A stretch of DNA of 6,774 nucleotides, taken from Candidatus Bathyarchaeota archaeon. Its GTDB lineage: Archaea; Thermoproteota; Bathyarchaeia; 40CM-2-53-6; RBG-13-38-9. The stretch spans positions 830 through 7,603 of the forward strand of contig JAGTQO010000006.1 in the NCBI GenBank assembly GCA_018396565.1. The letters are read 5' to 3'. Below the pieces are notes generated by a model. The model searched no databases and was not told where the DNA came from. It saw only the letters and a list, made by a program, of their open reading frames with translations. The position numbers and the translations under genes are program-made. Of the stretch, positions 5,928-6,774 are shown one piece after another (within the stretch, counting starts at the first letter, position 1; each line of letters begins with the position of its first letter).

Positions 5928-6676
5928 TTCACACTCGCTTTCAGCCTAGTTCTTATCGACCTAGCTATGGGTATCGATATCACTGAACCTATCATCACCT
6001 GACCAAGATTTATGGGAATCTCAATCACTGCAGCAACTCCTAAGATCAACTGCTCATAAAGGAAGTATCCCAATACCATTTCTCCCCCTCCCAGCAATAC
6101 TGCGATAATGTGCCAGCTGAGGGTAGGGTCGAATCTGAATGAGATGTAGAATATCGCTATTCCAGAGGCTGCGGAGAGAAAGATCCAGAAAATCTCAGGC
6201 ATTATGAATTGGAAGGTTGAAGTCTTTATTGGAGTTGTAACAGTGAACTCCATCAATCCAACATAATAAGATACTCCAACCAGCATGATGAGGCCAGCGA
6301 AGGTTATGGTTGCAATCAGAACTAGCGGGGTCTTCACCTTAAGGTCTGTATGTTCGATACGCTCCTTCTCTGTGAGGAAACCTACAATATACCCTTCTAA
6401 GCCTTTGATTATGAATGTTGCTAGAGCATAAAGCCAGTATCCCAATGTGAGGTCAGCGATCGTAGATCCTAAACCTGAAGCTATTCCACCGACGGATCTA
6501 CCGAATAGTATAGCTGTCAAATATATTGCGGATTCTCCGATGTTGAAGTATCCTCGTGTCGCAGGGATGTTTACCGATAAAAACATAGTAGAGACTGCGA
6601 TAACTGCTGTGAAGACTGAGCATATACTGATCTTCCACGCAAGATTCTTAGTTTTTGATGAATACAGAGGAACCAC
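5924..6676 (-). CDS. ECF transporter S-component-like membrane protein, extended form (substrate unknown)
   Basis: Probable membrane substrate-binding subunit of an ECF importer. The 250 residues are strongly hydrophobic with about seven predicted membrane segments. The first half is classic: segment 1 (about 14-36), then GYFNIGESAIYLTAILFGRSVG (42-63), GIASGLGSTIADLTLGYWLY (64-83) and ATFIIKGLEGYIVGFL (86-101). This resembles riboflavin-type S-components with their N-x-G-[DE] entry, G-x3-G loop and K-G-x-x-G helix. The last two segments (186-212 and 213-240, with IPINLGQVMIGS) also match. Between them, about 102-185 carry two extra hydrophobic stretches (117-140, 158-182), making it some 50-60 aa longer than usual. 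The start is GTG 6676: a TATA box lies 26 bases upstream, predicting a leaderless mRNA, and no other in-frame start occurs before residue 31. No EcfA/EcfT gene is visible. Riboflavin is a family hint only. Confidence 0.72.
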   Translation of the reverse strand: MVPLYSSKTKNLAWKISICSVFTAVIAVSTMFLSVNIPATRGYFNIGESAIYLTAILFGRSVGGIASGLGSTIADLTLGYWLYALATFIIKGLEGYIVGFLTEKERIEHTDLKVKTPLVLIATITFAGLIMLVGVSYYVGLMEFTVTTPIKTSTFQFIMPEIFWIFLSAASGIAIFYISFRFDPTLSWHIIAVLLGGGEMVLGYFLYEQLILGVAAVIEIPINLGQVMIGSVISIPIARSIRTRLKASVN

Positions 6677-6701
6677 CTCAAATCTCTTAAAATTCTTCAG
6701 G

Positions 6702-6709
6702 TTAAATAA
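6702..6709 (-). promoter_or_regulatory. Candidate TATA box for the 250-aa membrane protein
   Basis: TTATTTAA on the minus strand, with its near edge 26 bases from the GTG start at 6676, predicting initiation around 6679 (leaderless). The string also reads as TTAAATAA on the plus strand and could serve a rightward transcript toward the window edge. Confidence 0.5.
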
Positions 6710-6774
6710 CTATTCCCGAAGATAATAGTTGAGGATTTCGTTTGTTCATAGCTGAGAGATTCAGAACTAGCGGG
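6710..6774. other. Unassigned right edge
   Basis: No gene can be assigned in the last bases. On the plus strand, an open frame from TTG 6742 (MFIAERFRTSG) runs off the edge with GAGG about 8-10 bases upstream, so a divergent gene may begin here. On the minus strand, two frames are also open to the edge: one ends at a TAA at 6702-6704, the other stops at a TGA just beyond the TATA box. There is too little sequence to choose between them. Confidence 0.25.

Noticed and set aside
6447..6725. 92-aa plus-strand frame at the right end
   Set aside because: Antisense to the N-terminal half of the 250-aa membrane protein, which has clear family features.
1..6774. CRISPR array, insertion sequence, tRNA or integrative element
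   Set aside because: No spaced repeats, terminal inverted repeats, transposase-like frame or cloverleaf-type sequence were seen on either strand by eye.

Overview
This window looks archaeal. The adenylosuccinate synthetase is the short (~337 aa) archaeal form. There is a Holliday-junction-resolvase (Hjc)-like nuclease. Most genes are preceded by AT-rich TATA-like boxes rather than by strong ribosome binding sites, and several boxes lie about 25-27 bases before the start codon, the geometry of leaderless archaeal mRNAs. My best guess is an uncultured member of the TACK group (Bathyarchaeia-like). That placement rests on gene style, not on a marker gene, and is an inference.

Layout, left to right. 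(1) 2-1267 (+): the C-terminal two thirds of glucosamine-6-phosphate synthase (glmS), cut by the left edge. (2) 1348-1725 (+): a 125-aa helical protein of unknown function with its own candidate TATA box. (3) A leftward block: Hjc-like nuclease (3915-3451), purA (3364-2351) and a small ECF-transporter S-component-like membrane protein (2310-1747). Each has a candidate promoter, so these may be separate transcripts pointing the same way. (4) A divergent intergenic region (about 3916-4012) with TATA-like boxes facing both ways. (5) A rightward pair: an uncharacterised 83-aa beta-rich protein (4013-4264, TTG start) and, 34 bases later, full-length CTP synthase pyrG (4299-5927). (6) A second, larger S-component-like membrane protein (6676-5924, minus), tail to tail with pyrG and sharing the four bases CTAG as both stop codons. 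(7) About 100 bases to the right edge that cannot be assigned.

The known enzymes are core anabolism: GlmS makes glucosamine-6-P for amino sugars and glycans, PurA commits IMP to AMP, and PyrG makes CTP from UTP. GlmS and PyrG are glutamine-dependent; PurA consumes GTP, and GTP activates PyrG in characterised CTP synthases. The two S-component-like proteins suggest vitamin or nucleobase-type uptake, but no EcfA ATPase or EcfT gene is present here. I see no CRISPR array, insertion sequence, tRNA, rRNA or defence cassette. The parts most worth following are the two orphan S-components, the 83-aa protein before pyrG, the 125-aa orphan, and the Hjc-like nuclease with its uncertain start.
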